Assembly (NCBI GenBank): GCA_035572335.1
Contig: DATNAW010000146.1
Location: forward strand, 1 to 9,693
Direction: 5' to 3'
From: 66-474 sp035572335
GTDB lineage: Bacteria > Pseudomonadota > Gammaproteobacteria > Xanthomonadales > Rhodanobacteraceae
DNA: 9,693 nt
Made by a program: the position numbers and the translations under genes. Shown here in pieces: positions 1 through 6,804 of this stretch (the first letter of the stretch is position 1; each line of letters begins with the position of its first letter). The notes under the pieces were generated by a model. That model saw nothing but the letters and a program-made list of their open reading frames with translations. It was not told the DNA's origin and did no database searches.

Positions 1-1284
1 GCCTTCGGGTCCGGCCATCTTCTTCAGCTTCGCCAGCGCATCCCGATAAGCCTTGTCGGTCAGCGGCCCCTTGGCTTCGGCCTGCTCGAACAGTTCCTGC
101 CCGAACCAGGGCATTTCTTCCGCCGCGTGCGCCTTGTCGAAAGCGATCAGGTCGGCCAGCGAGTGAACCTTCAGGCCCTTGCGCGTGGCGAGATAGGCGT
201 CGACGCCGTGCTTGAACTCATACAGCAGCACCGTGGATTCGGCGTGCCCGTAATCGTTGACGTGCGGAATCTTCACGTTGTCGACCACCGTGGCGCCGTG
301 CGCGCGCAACACCGAGATCGCGTGGTCCAGCAACGCCTTGACCTGCGGATCGCCGCCCGCCAGTTCGCGCACCACGCCGATGCGCTTGCCCTTGAGCGCG
401 TCCGGGTCGAGGAATTTCGTGTAATCGGTCGCGTGCTTGTCCGCATCGACGGTGGCCGGATCGCGTGGATCGCTGCCCGCGATCGCCGACAGCACGATCG
501 CGGCATCGCGCACGTCACGCGCGATCGGACCCGCGGTGTCCTGCGTCGCGCTGATCGGAATGATACCCGCGCGGCTGACCAGGCCCACCGTGGGCTTGAT
601 GCCCACCACGCCGTTCGCGGCGGACGGACAGATGATCGAACCATTGGTTTCGGTGCCGATCGCGACCGTCACGAAACCTGCCGCCACCGCGGCTCCGGAG
701 CCGGAACTCGAACCACACGCGCTGCGATCCAGCACGTAGGGATTGCGCGTCAAGCCGCCCCGCCCGCTCCAACCACTGCTTGCACGCGTCGAACGGAAAT
801 TCGCCCACTCGCTGAGGTTGGTCTTGCCCAGGATCACCGCGCCCGCCTCGCGCAACTTCGCGGCCACCGTCGCATCGCGCGGCGCGGGTTCGCCCAGCAA
901 CGCCAGCGAACCCGCCGTTGTCGGCATCTTGTCACCGGTGTCGATGTTGGCCTTCAGCAGGATGGGGATGCCCCACAATCCATCGTGTTTCCCGGACTTG
1001 TGCTTGTCGCGCTGCTTGGCGATCGACAAGGCGTCGGGATTCAGCTGCAGCACCGCATTGACCCGCGGCCCGGCCTGGTCCAGCGCCTCGATGCGCTGGA
1101 TGAAATCGCGAACGAGCTGCTGCGAATCCAGCTTGCCACTCGCCATTCGTTGCTGCAGTTCCGGGATGCCGGCGTTGTCGGTCGACGCCGCGCTGGCCGG
1201 CACTTGGCCGGCATCCTGCGCCCAACCCGCACTCGACAGTGCAATCCCCAGCACCAGGACAACGACCCGCGACCGCTTGCGCAT
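1..1284 (-). CDS. Exported amidase, peptide-amidase (Pam) type, C-terminus off the window
   Basis: Amidase-signature serine hydrolase, 428 residues visible in one uninterrupted frame from ATG at 1284 to the window edge. Residues 1-22 form a Sec signal peptide (basic start, hydrophobic core, cleavage likely after GWA at 22), so it acts in the periplasm or outside. The family's Ser-cisSer-Lys triad is visible: Lys111 (IPILLKAN), Ser192 (CGSSSGSG) and nucleophile Ser216 (GTETNGSI). The 24-residue gap between the serines is the one usual in the family. Stretches such as GKTNLSEWANFR and GLVSRAGIIPIS closely match, from memory, the Stenotrophomonas maltophilia peptide amidase, which removes the C-terminal amide from peptides. 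That substrate is an inference; other exported amidases share the fold. GGAGGG lies 8 nt before the ATG and supports this start. About 80-100 C-terminal residues should lie beyond base 1. Confidence 0.93.
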   Translation of the reverse strand, partial: MRKRSRVVVLVLGIALSSAGWAQDAGQVPASAASTDNAGIPELQQRMASGKLDSQQLVRDFIQRIEALDQAGPRVNAVLQLNPDALSIAKQRDKHKSGKHDGLWGIPILLKANIDTGDKMPTTAGSLALLGEPAPRDATVAAKLREAGAVILGKTNLSEWANFRSTRASSGWSGRGGLTRNPYVLDRSACGSSSGSGAAVAAGFVTVAIGTETNGSIICPSAANGVVGIKPTVGLVSRAGIIPISATQDTAGPIARDVRDAAIVLSAIAGSDPRDPATVDADKHATDYTKFLDPDALKGKRIGVVRELAGGDPQVKALLDHAISVLRAHGATVVDNVKIPHVNDYGHAESTVLLYEFKHGVDAYLATRKGLKVHSLADLIAFDKAHAAEEMPWFGQELFEQAEAKGPLTDKAYRDALAKLKKMAGPEG

Positions 1285-1312
1285 CGTGATTCCCTCCATC
1301 TGCCTGCCATGC

Positions 1313-1341
1313 ACGCTACGGCATCGCGGGCTCGGGCTCAA
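1313..1341 (-). promoter_or_regulatory. Candidate promoter for the amidase gene
   Basis: On the minus strand TTGAGC (1341-1336) and TAGCGT (1318-1313) are separated by 17 nt, 29 nt upstream of the amidase ATG. Both hexamers are only partial matches to sigma70 consensus, so this is a weak prediction from position and spacing. Confidence 0.28.
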
Positions 1342-1361
1342 GCGGCGGGTGTTAGGTCTTT

Positions 1362-1389
1362 CCGGCACGCAAGTTCGGCGCCGTGCCGG
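1362..1389. promoter_or_regulatory. Inverted repeat between divergent promoters
   Basis: CCGGCACG (1362-1369) and CGTGCCGG (1382-1389) form a perfect 8-bp inverted repeat with a 12-nt spacer. It abuts the -35 of the tRNA promoter and lies upstream of the candidate amidase promoter, so it could be an operator. A plain hairpin in GC-rich DNA is the alternative. No U-tract follows on either side, which argues against a terminator. Confidence 0.4.
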
Positions 1390-1419
1390 TTGTCACCAAC
1401 GCGGCGACGCAATTATCAT
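1390..1419 (+). promoter_or_regulatory. Probable sigma70 promoter of the tRNA-Ser locus
   Basis: TTGTCA (1390-1395) is followed by TTATCA or TATCAT (1413-1418 or 1414-1419), a 17- or 18-nt spacer. A GC-rich discriminator follows, as is usual for stable-RNA promoters. The start would fall near 1426, about 33 nt before the first tRNA-Ser sequence at 1459. A small hairpin (CCCGC/GCGGG, 1426-1439) follows directly. No convincing promoter is seen next to the intact tRNA at 1678, so this may drive it by a transcript that crosses the fragment and repeat block A. Confidence 0.55.
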
Positions 1420-1458
1420 GGGCGGCCCGCTCACGCGGGTCTGAAGACCACGAACCCC

Positions 1459-1494
1459 GGAGAGGTGGCGGAGTGGTCGACAAAAGCGCCGGGA
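1459..1494 (+). pseudogene. tRNA-Ser 5' fragment
   Basis: Bases 1459-1480 match the first 22 nt of the intact tRNA-Ser (1678-1699) at 21 positions. The one change (A to G at 1470, in the D-stem) is matched by a partner change: the D-stem here would be GCG (1468-1470) with CGC (1487-1489), against GCA with TGC in the intact gene. The fragment therefore appears to come from a distinct, once functional tRNA-Ser. It keeps the acceptor 5' strand, the D-arm and perhaps the 5' side of the anticodon stem, and then runs into repeat block A. No matching 3' half follows before 1678. It lies directly behind the tRNA-type promoter. Confidence 0.65.
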
Positions 1495-1495
1495 G

Positions 1496-1633
1496 CGACA
1501 AAATCGTCTGGAACGATTTTGGACGGCGTAGCCGGCCCGAAGGGCGAGCCCCATGGACGGGGTGAGCAAATTTGGACGGCCGAAAGGCTGGCCCCGAGCA
1601 TAGCGAGGGGTGAGCATCAGGGATGATGCGAAC
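1496..1633. repeat. Multi-hairpin repeat block A (two partial units)
   Basis: This is a chain of stem-loops related to block B (1821-1922). Unit A1 (1496-1567) has a 9-bp stem CAAAATCGT with ACGATTTTG and loop CTGGA (1499-1521), a short GCCC/GGGC hairpin (1535-1545), and a 24-nt hairpin at 1544-1567. Unit A2 (1568-1633) keeps only the 3' side of the first stem (AAATTTGGACG). It then has GGCC/GGCT, a 19-nt hairpin with CCCC/GGGG arms and an ATA loop (1592-1610), and a 24-nt hairpin with GCATCA/TGATGC arms (1610-1633). The larger stems are bracketed by GA on both sides, which in RNA would give tandem sheared G-A pairs. No reading frame here looks like protein. Confidence 0.7.
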
Positions 1634-1677
1634 AACGCGCCGGCGTGCCCTGCCAAGATTCCGCGCGCTACATTTTT

Positions 1678-1770
<93 letters not shown>

Positions 1771-1773
1771 AAT

Positions 1774-1799
1774 GCAAACGCCCCCTGTGGGCGTTTTGC
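1774..1799 (+). terminator. Rho-independent terminator after tRNA-Ser
   Basis: The arms AAACGCCC (1776-1783) and GGGCGTTT (1789-1796) pair around the loop CCTGT. The stem can be extended outward by GC/GC past one bulged T. A T-rich run (TTTT at 1794-1797, then GCGTTTCT) follows. Its place just after the tRNA CCA fits transcript release, which would leave repeat block B outside the tRNA transcript. Confidence 0.7.
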
Positions 1800-1820
1800 G
1801 TTTCTGGGGGTGGGGCGGCG

Positions 1821-1922
1821 TGGACGAACCCACTCGGGTGCGACAAATTCGTCTGGAACGAATTTGGACGCCGAAGGCGGCCCTGAGCGCAGCGAAGGGC
1901 GAGGCCCATGGATGGGCCGAGC
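1821..1922. repeat. Multi-hairpin repeat block B
   Basis: One fuller unit of the family seen in block A. In order: ACCC/GGGT (1828-1839); a 9-bp stem CAAATTCGT with ACGAATTTG and loop CTGGA (1844-1866); GCC/GGC (around 1870-1878); a 19-nt hairpin with CCCT/AGGG and GC/GC arms and a GCA loop (1881-1899); and a 24-nt hairpin with GGCCCAT/ATGGGCC arms (1899-1922). GA flanks the larger stems on both sides at the same positions as in block A. The block abuts a copy of the tRNA-Ser 3' end. It shows no coding character. Confidence 0.7.
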
Positions 1923-1945
1923 AATCCCACCCTCTCCGCCAGAAA
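1923..1945 (+). pseudogene. tRNA-Ser 3'-end copy (23-bp direct repeat)
   Basis: These 23 bases are identical to 1750-1772, covering the last bases of the T-loop, the T-stem 3' strand, the acceptor 3' strand, CCA and four bases downstream. Upstream the identity stops abruptly at repeat block B; downstream a terminator follows at once. It can be read as the remnant of a third tRNA-Ser whose 5' part is gone, or as the duplicated end left by an element that integrated at the tRNA 3' end. Confidence 0.8.
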
Positions 1946-1976
1946 CAAAGAAGGGGCCGACGGCCCCTTTCTTGTT
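1946..1976. terminator. Bidirectional terminator between tRNA-Ser locus and transglycosylase gene
   Basis: GGGGCC (1953-1958) and GGCCCC (1962-1967) pair around GAC, extended by AA/TT. On the plus strand TTTCTTGTTTTT follows; on the minus strand TTCTTTGTTT follows. It can therefore end the tRNA-Ser array from the left and the transglycosylase transcript from the right. Confidence 0.7.
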
Positions 1977-1980
1977 TTTC

Positions 1981-2027
1981 GAGGATAGTAGCCTGCGAAC
2001 GAACCCGCTTCGAGAAATTCGCTCCTC
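1981..2027. other. Weak hairpin, possibly a decayed repeat copy, after the transglycosylase stop
   Basis: GAGGA (1981-1985) and GCGAA (1995-1999) pair with TCCTC (2023-2027) and TTCGC (2018-2022), with an internal loop at 1986-1994. The inner part carries ACGAACCC (1999-2006) and AAATTCG (2015-2021). The same two words occur in the same order in repeat block B (1824-1831 and 1845-1851). The resemblance is short and may be chance. Confidence 0.3.
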
Positions 2028-2034
2028 AAAAACG

Positions 2035-3525
2035 TCAGCCCTTGCACCCCACCAGCCGCAAGCGCTTGCCGATTTGCAGATCGGTGGCGGAACGCAAGTG
2101 GTTGCTGCGCACCAGTTCACGCACGTCGTCGCAGTCGAAGCGACGCGCGATGCCGTAAAGGGTGTCGCCGCTGCGGATGGTGTAGTGGCCAGCGGACTTG
2201 TGCTTCGATTTGTTTGAAGGCGGATCGGCCGCGGCCACCTGCGCGGGCGGCGTGGGCAATTGCGCGGCCTGCAGCTGGGCGGCCAGCGCGGCCCATTTTC
2301 CGTCGACACAGGATTGCTTGTACGCATCCTGCAGGAACCGCGGCAGGCTGATGCGCGTGCCTTGCGGCTGCATCTGCGACGGATCCATCTGCGGGTTGAG
2401 ATTGCGCAGCGTGCGGTACCAGCCGTAGCGCGCGCTGTCGTCGTTGCCGAGACACACCGACAATTCATTGAGCGATGCCGCGTTCACCAGGTTGACGAAG
2501 CCCGGTGTGCCGTCGATGTGCGGAAACCGAAGGTTGTAGCGGGCCGGATGCAGGAACAGCCACGCCGCCGCCAGCACCATCGGCACGTATTCGCGCGTTT
2601 CCGGCGACAGCGAGAAATACACGTTCGGATCCCAGAAGCTCGCGTCGGGCGTACTCGAGACCAGGCGCCCCATCCGTCCCTCGCCGCCGTTGTAGGCGGC
2701 CAGCACCAGCGCCAGGTTGTCGTTGAGCTGGCCAAGCTGTTCGTTGAGGTACGCTGCAGTCGCCTGCGCGGACATGGTCGGATCGAAGCGCTGGTCGAAC
2801 CCGTTGATCGTGTTCAACCCGAAGCGGGCTCCGGTCGCCGGCATGAACTGCAGCGGCCCCGCCGCACCCGAGCGCGACACCGCATGCACGCGGCCGCCGG
2901 ACTCCTTGGCGATCAGGCCGAACAGGATCGCTTCCGGCAGGCCCGCCTGCTGGAACGCGGGTTGCATCTGGTAGCGCAGGTACTGGTAATCGACGTACGC
3001 GCGGATCAGTTCCGGACGCAAGCGCGTCAGCCACACCTGCAGCGCCGCCTGCACGGTGCCGTTGGTGGCGACCAGATCCGACAGCTTGTGGTCGTGCAGC
3101 AACTGCACGGTGCGCTGCGCCTGCGGCAACGCGGTGAGCACGCCGGAATCGGCCGTCGTCGTGGCCTGGTCATCATTGTCGAGCGACTGATCGTCGCCCT
3201 CGGTGCCGAGGAAGCTCCCGTCCTTCAGGCGCAACGCGCGGTCATACGCCGAAAGGAAGCGCGCGGTGTCGCAACCGGAGGTGTTGACGCACTTGTCGGA
3301 CGCGCCGCGCAGCGCATCCAGCGCGGCCTGCAGCGTCTTCTGCGACTGCGCATTGTCGCCGTGCCGCGCCTGCTCCAGCGCCTGGTCGTAGTGCGCGCTG
3401 GCCTGGTTCAACTGTGCATACAGCGCGTTCAAATCCGAAGACGTGCCCTTGGTCGGCGTCTGTGCGCAACCCGCCAACCACCCCAGCGCGCCGACGCACG
3501 CCATCCAACCCAATCGCCGCAACAT
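2035..3525 (-). CDS. MltD-like lytic transglycosylase lipoprotein with one LysM domain
   Basis: A 496-residue peptidoglycan lytic transglycosylase, expected to cut between MurNAc and GlcNAc and leave 1,6-anhydro ends. A lipobox (LAGC, lipidated Cys20) with Ala at +2 predicts the outer membrane. Residues 30-100 are helical and 107-128 are a Ser/Thr/Asp-rich linker. The goose-lysozyme-type SLT domain runs from about 190 to 335: catalytic Glu208 in LIAKESGG, then GAAGPLQFMPATG (220-232) and LAAYNGGEGR (275-284). One LysM domain lies at about 447-491 (HYTIRSGDTLYGIARRF). E. coli MltD is slightly shorter and has two LysM repeats, so this is a relative rather than a confident orthologue. The start is ATG at 3525, fixed by the signal peptide; only a weak GGGTGGG precedes it. 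The gene is monocistronic and diverges from the ATPase gene. Confidence 0.92.
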   Translation of the reverse strand: MLRRLGWMACVGALGWLAGCAQTPTKGTSSDLNALYAQLNQASAHYDQALEQARHGDNAQSQKTLQAALDALRGASDKCVNTSGCDTARFLSAYDRALRLKDGSFLGTEGDDQSLDNDDQATTTADSGVLTALPQAQRTVQLLHDHKLSDLVATNGTVQAALQVWLTRLRPELIRAYVDYQYLRYQMQPAFQQAGLPEAILFGLIAKESGGRVHAVSRSGAAGPLQFMPATGARFGLNTINGFDQRFDPTMSAQATAAYLNEQLGQLNDNLALVLAAYNGGEGRMGRLVSSTPDASFWDPNVYFSLSPETREYVPMVLAAAWLFLHPARYNLRFPHIDGTPGFVNLVNAASLNELSVCLGNDDSARYGWYRTLRNLNPQMDPSQMQPQGTRISLPRFLQDAYKQSCVDGKWAALAAQLQAAQLPTPPAQVAAADPPSNKSKHKSAGHYTIRSGDTLYGIARRFDCDDVRELVRSNHLRSATDLQIGKRLRLVGCKG

Positions 3526-3558
3526 TCAACGCCCACCCGAACCCGAGACAACGCCCGC

Positions 3559-3587
3559 ACCCTAACGCGAAGCCGCGGGCGACTCAA
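3559..3587 (-). promoter_or_regulatory. Candidate promoter for the transglycosylase gene
   Basis: On the minus strand TTGAGT (3587-3582) and TAGGGT (3564-3559) are 17 nt apart, about 33 nt before the ATG at 3525. The -10 is poor. The call rests on spacing and on this being the only intergenic region available. Confidence 0.3.
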
Positions 3588-3598
3588 GCGTTAGCACG

Positions 3599-3604
3599 TA
3601 CAAT
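3599..3604 (+). promoter_or_regulatory. Candidate -10 box for the ATPase-greB unit
   Basis: TACAAT lies 38 nt upstream of the GTG start at 3643. No clear -35 is found 16-18 nt upstream, so only the -10 is proposed. It faces away from the transglycosylase promoter in the 117-nt divergent region. Confidence 0.35.
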
Positions 3605-3642
3605 CGAGAATCAAGGCATGAATCAGCGACCGGGGAGGCCGC

Positions 3643-5148
3643 GTGAACGACATCCTGATCGGAAGGAACGAAACCACCGCAGTCGAACTCGATCCGCGCT
3701 TCGGCAATCGCCACGGCATGATCGCCGGCGCCACCGGCACCGGCAAAACCGTGTCGCTGATGGTGCTGGCCGAAGGATTCTCGCGTCTCGGCACACCGGT
3801 CTTCATGGCCGACGTCAAGGGCGACATTGCGGGCATGTCGCAGGCCGCCCCGCCTGCTGGCGACAAGCTGAAGACGCGGCTGGCGAAACTCGGCATCGAG
3901 AAATCCTGGCAGCCGCAGGTCAACCCGGTGGTGTTCTGGGATCTGTACGGAAAGTTCGGCTCGCCGGTGCGCGCGACGGTTTCTGAAATGGGCCCGATGC
4001 TGCTGGCGCGCGTGCTGGAATTGAACGACACCCAGCAGGGCGTGCTGGAAATCGTATTCAAGCTGGCCGACGACAACGGCTGGCTGCTGCTGGACATGGA
4101 CGACCTGCGCGCACTGCTGAACCATGTCGGCGACAACGCCAAGGATGTTTCGCAACACTACGGCCTCGTCAGCAAATCCAGCCTCGGCGCGGTGCAGCGC
4201 GCGCTGCTGCAACTGGAGCAGCAGGGCGGCGCGCAGTTCTTCGGCGAGCCCGCGCTCGATTTGAAGGACATCATGCGCCAGGACATGTCCGGGCGCGGCA
4301 TCATCAACATCCTCGCCGCCGACCAGTTGATCCTGAAACCCAGGCTCTATTCCACGTTCCTGTTGTGGATGCTGTCGGAACTGTTCGAGCAACTGCCGGA
4401 AGTGGGCGATCCGGACACGCCGAAGCTGGTGTTCTTCTTCGACGAGGCGCACCTGTTGTTCGACGATTGCGCGCCAGCGCTGCAGCAGCGCGTGGAACAA
4501 GTCGTGCGGCTGATCCGTTCGAAGGGCGTGGGTGTGTATTTCTGTTCGCAGAATCCCGACGACGTGCCCGACGTGATCCTCGGCCAGATGGGCAACCGCA
4601 TCCAGCACGCGCTGCACGCATTCACGCCGCGCGACCAGAAAGCGGTGAAGGCGGCCGCGGAAACCTTCGCGCCGAACCCGAAGCTGGATGTCGCGCAAGT
4701 GATCAGCACGATGGGCGTGGGCGAAGCGCTGGCTTCCACATTGCGCGACAGGGGTGCGCCGACGCCGGTCGAACGCGTGCTGGTTTCGACGCCGACCTGC
4801 CGGCTCGGTCCGATCACCGACGAGGAACGCAGCGTCATCCGCTCGCGTTCGCCGGTCGGCCCCAAATACGACACGGCCGTCAATCGCGAATCCGCCGCCG
4901 AGATGCTGGCCAAGCGCGCCGACGAAAAGGCCGTCGACGATCCTGCTGAAGTCGCGAAGCAGGAAGCCGCGAAAGCACCGCAAGGTTCCGCCTGGGGCGG
5001 CGCGATGCACGACGCGATTTTCGGCACCAAGCGCCGCCAGGGCATGATCGAGACGATGGCCAAGCAGACCGTGCGCACAATGGGCAGCCAGCTGGGGCGG
5101 CAGATCCTGCGTGGCGTGCTGGGCGGCATCTTCGGCGGGCGACACTGA
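3643..5148 (+). CDS. YjgR/HerA-like P-loop ATPase (DUF853 family)
   Basis: A 501-residue cytoplasmic ATPase, nearly the length of E. coli YjgR. It belongs to the HerA/FtsK side of the P-loop ATPases and is often annotated as a putative helicase; the true substrate of the family is not established. Walker A is GATGTGKT (29-36), followed by the family stretch TPVFMADVKGD (51-61). Walker B is LVFFFDEAH (262-270) with Asp267 and Glu268. QNPDDVPD (303-310) and the Arg-containing GNRIQHALHAFTPRD (317-331) are likely sensor and finger elements. A charged linker (about 405-450) leads to a C-terminal amphipathic region ending GGIFGGRH. The start is GTG at 3643, chosen because GGGGAGG lies just upstream and because the family N-terminus begins here. 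It is first in a three-gene unit. Confidence 0.92.
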   Translation: MNDILIGRNETTAVELDPRFGNRHGMIAGATGTGKTVSLMVLAEGFSRLGTPVFMADVKGDIAGMSQAAPPAGDKLKTRLAKLGIEKSWQPQVNPVVFWDLYGKFGSPVRATVSEMGPMLLARVLELNDTQQGVLEIVFKLADDNGWLLLDMDDLRALLNHVGDNAKDVSQHYGLVSKSSLGAVQRALLQLEQQGGAQFFGEPALDLKDIMRQDMSGRGIINILAADQLILKPRLYSTFLLWMLSELFEQLPEVGDPDTPKLVFFFDEAHLLFDDCAPALQQRVEQVVRLIRSKGVGVYFCSQNPDDVPDVILGQMGNRIQHALHAFTPRDQKAVKAAAETFAPNPKLDVAQVISTMGVGEALASTLRDRGAPTPVERVLVSTPTCRLGPITDEERSVIRSRSPVGPKYDTAVNRESAAEMLAKRADEKAVDDPAEVAKQEAAKAPQGSAWGGAMHDAIFGTKRRQGMIETMAKQTVRTMGSQLGRQILRGVLGGIFGGRH

Positions 5149-5155
5149 CCTGCCC

Positions 5156-6292
5156 ATGCCGCGCGTCCGCACCGCCGTCGAAGACATGCCGCTTGCCGAC
5201 CGCCTGATCGGTGGACTCGCCTACCCCCTGCGCGGCGGCGCGCTGATGGCGTGCATCGCGCTTGGCCTGTGCCACTACGCAATGCTGTTGCCTGGCTTCG
5301 TCGGCGTCATCGCGGCGAGCATCGTGTGGCTCGCGACGTGGCGTTATGCGATCGACGTGATGTTGCAGACGGCGGACGGCTTTGACGATGCCCCGGAAGT
5401 GGCACGCGAGGATCGCGCCGGCAATCCCAACGCGCTGTTCCTCGTGAACGTCTTCGCGATCCTCGCCTGCATCGCGGTGGCGTTCTGGGCGCCGGGATTC
5501 CTGTGGCTTACGCTGATCGTCGCTGCGATGTTGCTGCCGGCCATTGATATGTCGCTGGCGTTCGACGGCGACGTTTCGGTGGCGATGCATCCCGCCACCT
5601 GGTTGAGCATCGTCAAACGGTTCGGTTGGGCATACCTGATTCCGGTCATCGCGAACGCGGCCCTGGCCGTGGCGTTGGGGATCGCACGGGCCAGCATCGG
5701 CCAGTTGCCGCACCTGATCGGCTTGCCGGCGTTCGGGTTCGTGTGCACCTACCTCATCGTGCTGGATTTCCACTGGATGGGCGTGCTCGTGTGGCACTAC
5801 CGGGAACGCTTCGGCATGCAGCCCGCGGCGCCGACCCTGGTCGATTCGATGGGCTGGGACGATGACCAGCGCCTGCTCGACGCGTGCTGGCAAATCGCGG
5901 CTACCAACCCCGAAGCCGCCGCCATCGAGTTGCGCAACCGCATCCGCGACCACCTGGCGCCGGCGCCGATCCATCGGATGTTCCGCGACCTCTTGCGGCA
6001 ACTTGGACGCCACGACCTGCTGCTCACGCACGGCCAGACCTGGATCGCGCAACTGTGCGCCAGCGGCGACGCGCGGCGTGCGTTGGGCGTCGTGCAGGAA
6101 TGCCGCGACATCGAGCCCCATTTCCTGCCCGACGATCCGGCCAATGTCGCGATGCTGGCCGAAAACGCCCAGCGCAGCGGGATGCACCGGCTGGCCGAAC
6201 ATCTCGCCCGTGGTTTCGCGCAACGCTGGCCGCAACACGAAGCCGCGGACCGCATCGCCGCGCTGGTCTCCGACACCCCGCGCCTGGCATGA
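5156..6292 (+). CDS. Uncharacterised multi-spanning membrane protein with helical C-terminal domain
   Basis: Not recognised as a named family. The 378 residues split into two halves. Residues about 27-213 hold five or six hydrophobic segments (roughly 27-46, 48-66, 93-111, 114-132, 158-178 and 187-212). Residues about 230-375 are soluble and helical, with a pattern resembling TPR-like helix pairs (for example CASGDARRALGVVQECR, 301-317), probably in the cytoplasm. Three starts are possible in frame: GTG at 5111, inside the ATPase gene; ATG at 5156; and ATG at 5186. I prefer 5156, seven bases after the ATPase stop, although its ribosome-binding site is weak. The gene overlaps greB by ATGA, which suggests translational coupling, but nothing visible links it mechanistically to transcription. 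Confidence 0.82.
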   Translation: MPRVRTAVEDMPLADRLIGGLAYPLRGGALMACIALGLCHYAMLLPGFVGVIAASIVWLATWRYAIDVMLQTADGFDDAPEVAREDRAGNPNALFLVNVFAILACIAVAFWAPGFLWLTLIVAAMLLPAIDMSLAFDGDVSVAMHPATWLSIVKRFGWAYLIPVIANAALAVALGIARASIGQLPHLIGLPAFGFVCTYLIVLDFHWMGVLVWHYRERFGMQPAAPTLVDSMGWDDDQRLLDACWQIAATNPEAAAIELRNRIRDHLAPAPIHRMFRDLLRQLGRHDLLLTHGQTWIAQLCASGDARRALGVVQECRDIEPHFLPDDPANVAMLAENAQRSGMHRLAEHLARGFAQRWPQHEAADRIAALVSDTPRLA

Positions 6293-6798
6293 GCCGCTGG
6301 CGTCCATCCCCGCCCCGCTCCACCGCGATCATCACGCGCGCGGGTTTTGGTGCGTTGAAGGCCGAACTCGATCACCTGTGGCGCGAGTTGCGCCCGGAAG
6401 TCGTGAAGGCGTTGGCCGCTGCCGCCGCCGAAGGCGATCGCTCCGAAAACGCCGAATACACCTACCGCAAGAAACAGCTCGGTGAAATCGACCGGCGTGT
6501 GCGCTACCTGTCCAGGCGCATTCCGTCATTGAAAGTCGCCGAAGGCACGCCCGCAGACGGTGATGCGGTGTTCTTCGGTGCAACGATCGAAATCGAAAAC
6601 ATCGGCAGCGGCGAGACGCACGTATACCGCATCGTCGGCCCCGACGAAACCGATGCGAAGAAAGGCTGGATCAGCGTCGACTCCCCGCTTGCGCGCGCGG
6701 CGCTGAAGAAGCGCGTTGACGAGGAGTTCGAAGCGGAACTGCCGGGCGGCAAGGCACGCTTTGCAGTGGTGTCAGTGAACTATCCGCGTGAGACTTGA
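6289..6798 (+). CDS. greB: Transcription elongation factor GreB
   Basis: GreB enters the RNA polymerase secondary channel and stimulates cleavage of backtracked transcripts. The 169 residues show the coiled-coil N-terminal domain (about 12-85). Its tip motif is GDRSENAEY, with the two acidic residues Asp50 and Glu53 that help position the catalytic metal. An FKBP-like C-terminal domain (about 92-169) carries VFFGATIEIEN and SVDSPLARAALKKR. LWRELRPEV (30-38) and the strongly basic RKKQLGEIDRRVRYL point to GreB rather than GreA. The N-terminus is about nine residues longer than in E. coli (158 residues in total there). The start ATG at 6289 overlaps the preceding stop as ATGA. The stop lies 6 nt from the convergent DUF202 gene, and no terminator hairpin is visible. 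Confidence 0.97.
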   Translation: MSRWRPSPPRSTAIITRAGFGALKAELDHLWRELRPEVVKALAAAAAEGDRSENAEYTYRKKQLGEIDRRVRYLSRRIPSLKVAEGTPADGDAVFFGATIEIENIGSGETHVYRIVGPDETDAKKGWISVDSPLARAALKKRVDEEFEAELPGGKARFAVVSVNYPRET

Positions 6799-6804
6799 TC
6801 GCCC

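Noticed and set aside
1..1284. Several short minus-strand frames that suggested a frameshifted amidase
   Set aside because: Reading from ATG 1284 gives one continuous frame to base 1 with all motifs in register; the short frames are in other phases.
127..1626. A 499-codon open frame on the plus strand opposite the amidase
   Set aside because: It is rich in Arg, His and Gln with no domain, and lies antisense to a clearly conserved amidase frame. It is a high-GC shadow frame and ends inside the tRNA and repeat region.
2260..3594. A 444-codon plus-strand frame opposite the transglycosylase
   Set aside because: It is antisense to a gene with lipobox, SLT and LysM domains, and its composition is that of a shadow frame.
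3562..5187. A 541-codon minus-strand frame opposite the ATPase
   Set aside because: It is antisense to a complete YjgR-type ATPase, rich in Arg, His and Gln, with no recognisable domain.
5884..6288. A 135-residue N-terminal extension of GreB
   Set aside because: The frame is open upstream only because of high GC. GreB homology starts just after ATG 6289, and the extension overlaps the preceding gene in another phase.
4880..6307. A 475-codon minus-strand frame over the membrane protein gene
   Set aside because: The plus-strand frame has clear membrane segments and operon spacing; the minus frame looks like a composition artefact.
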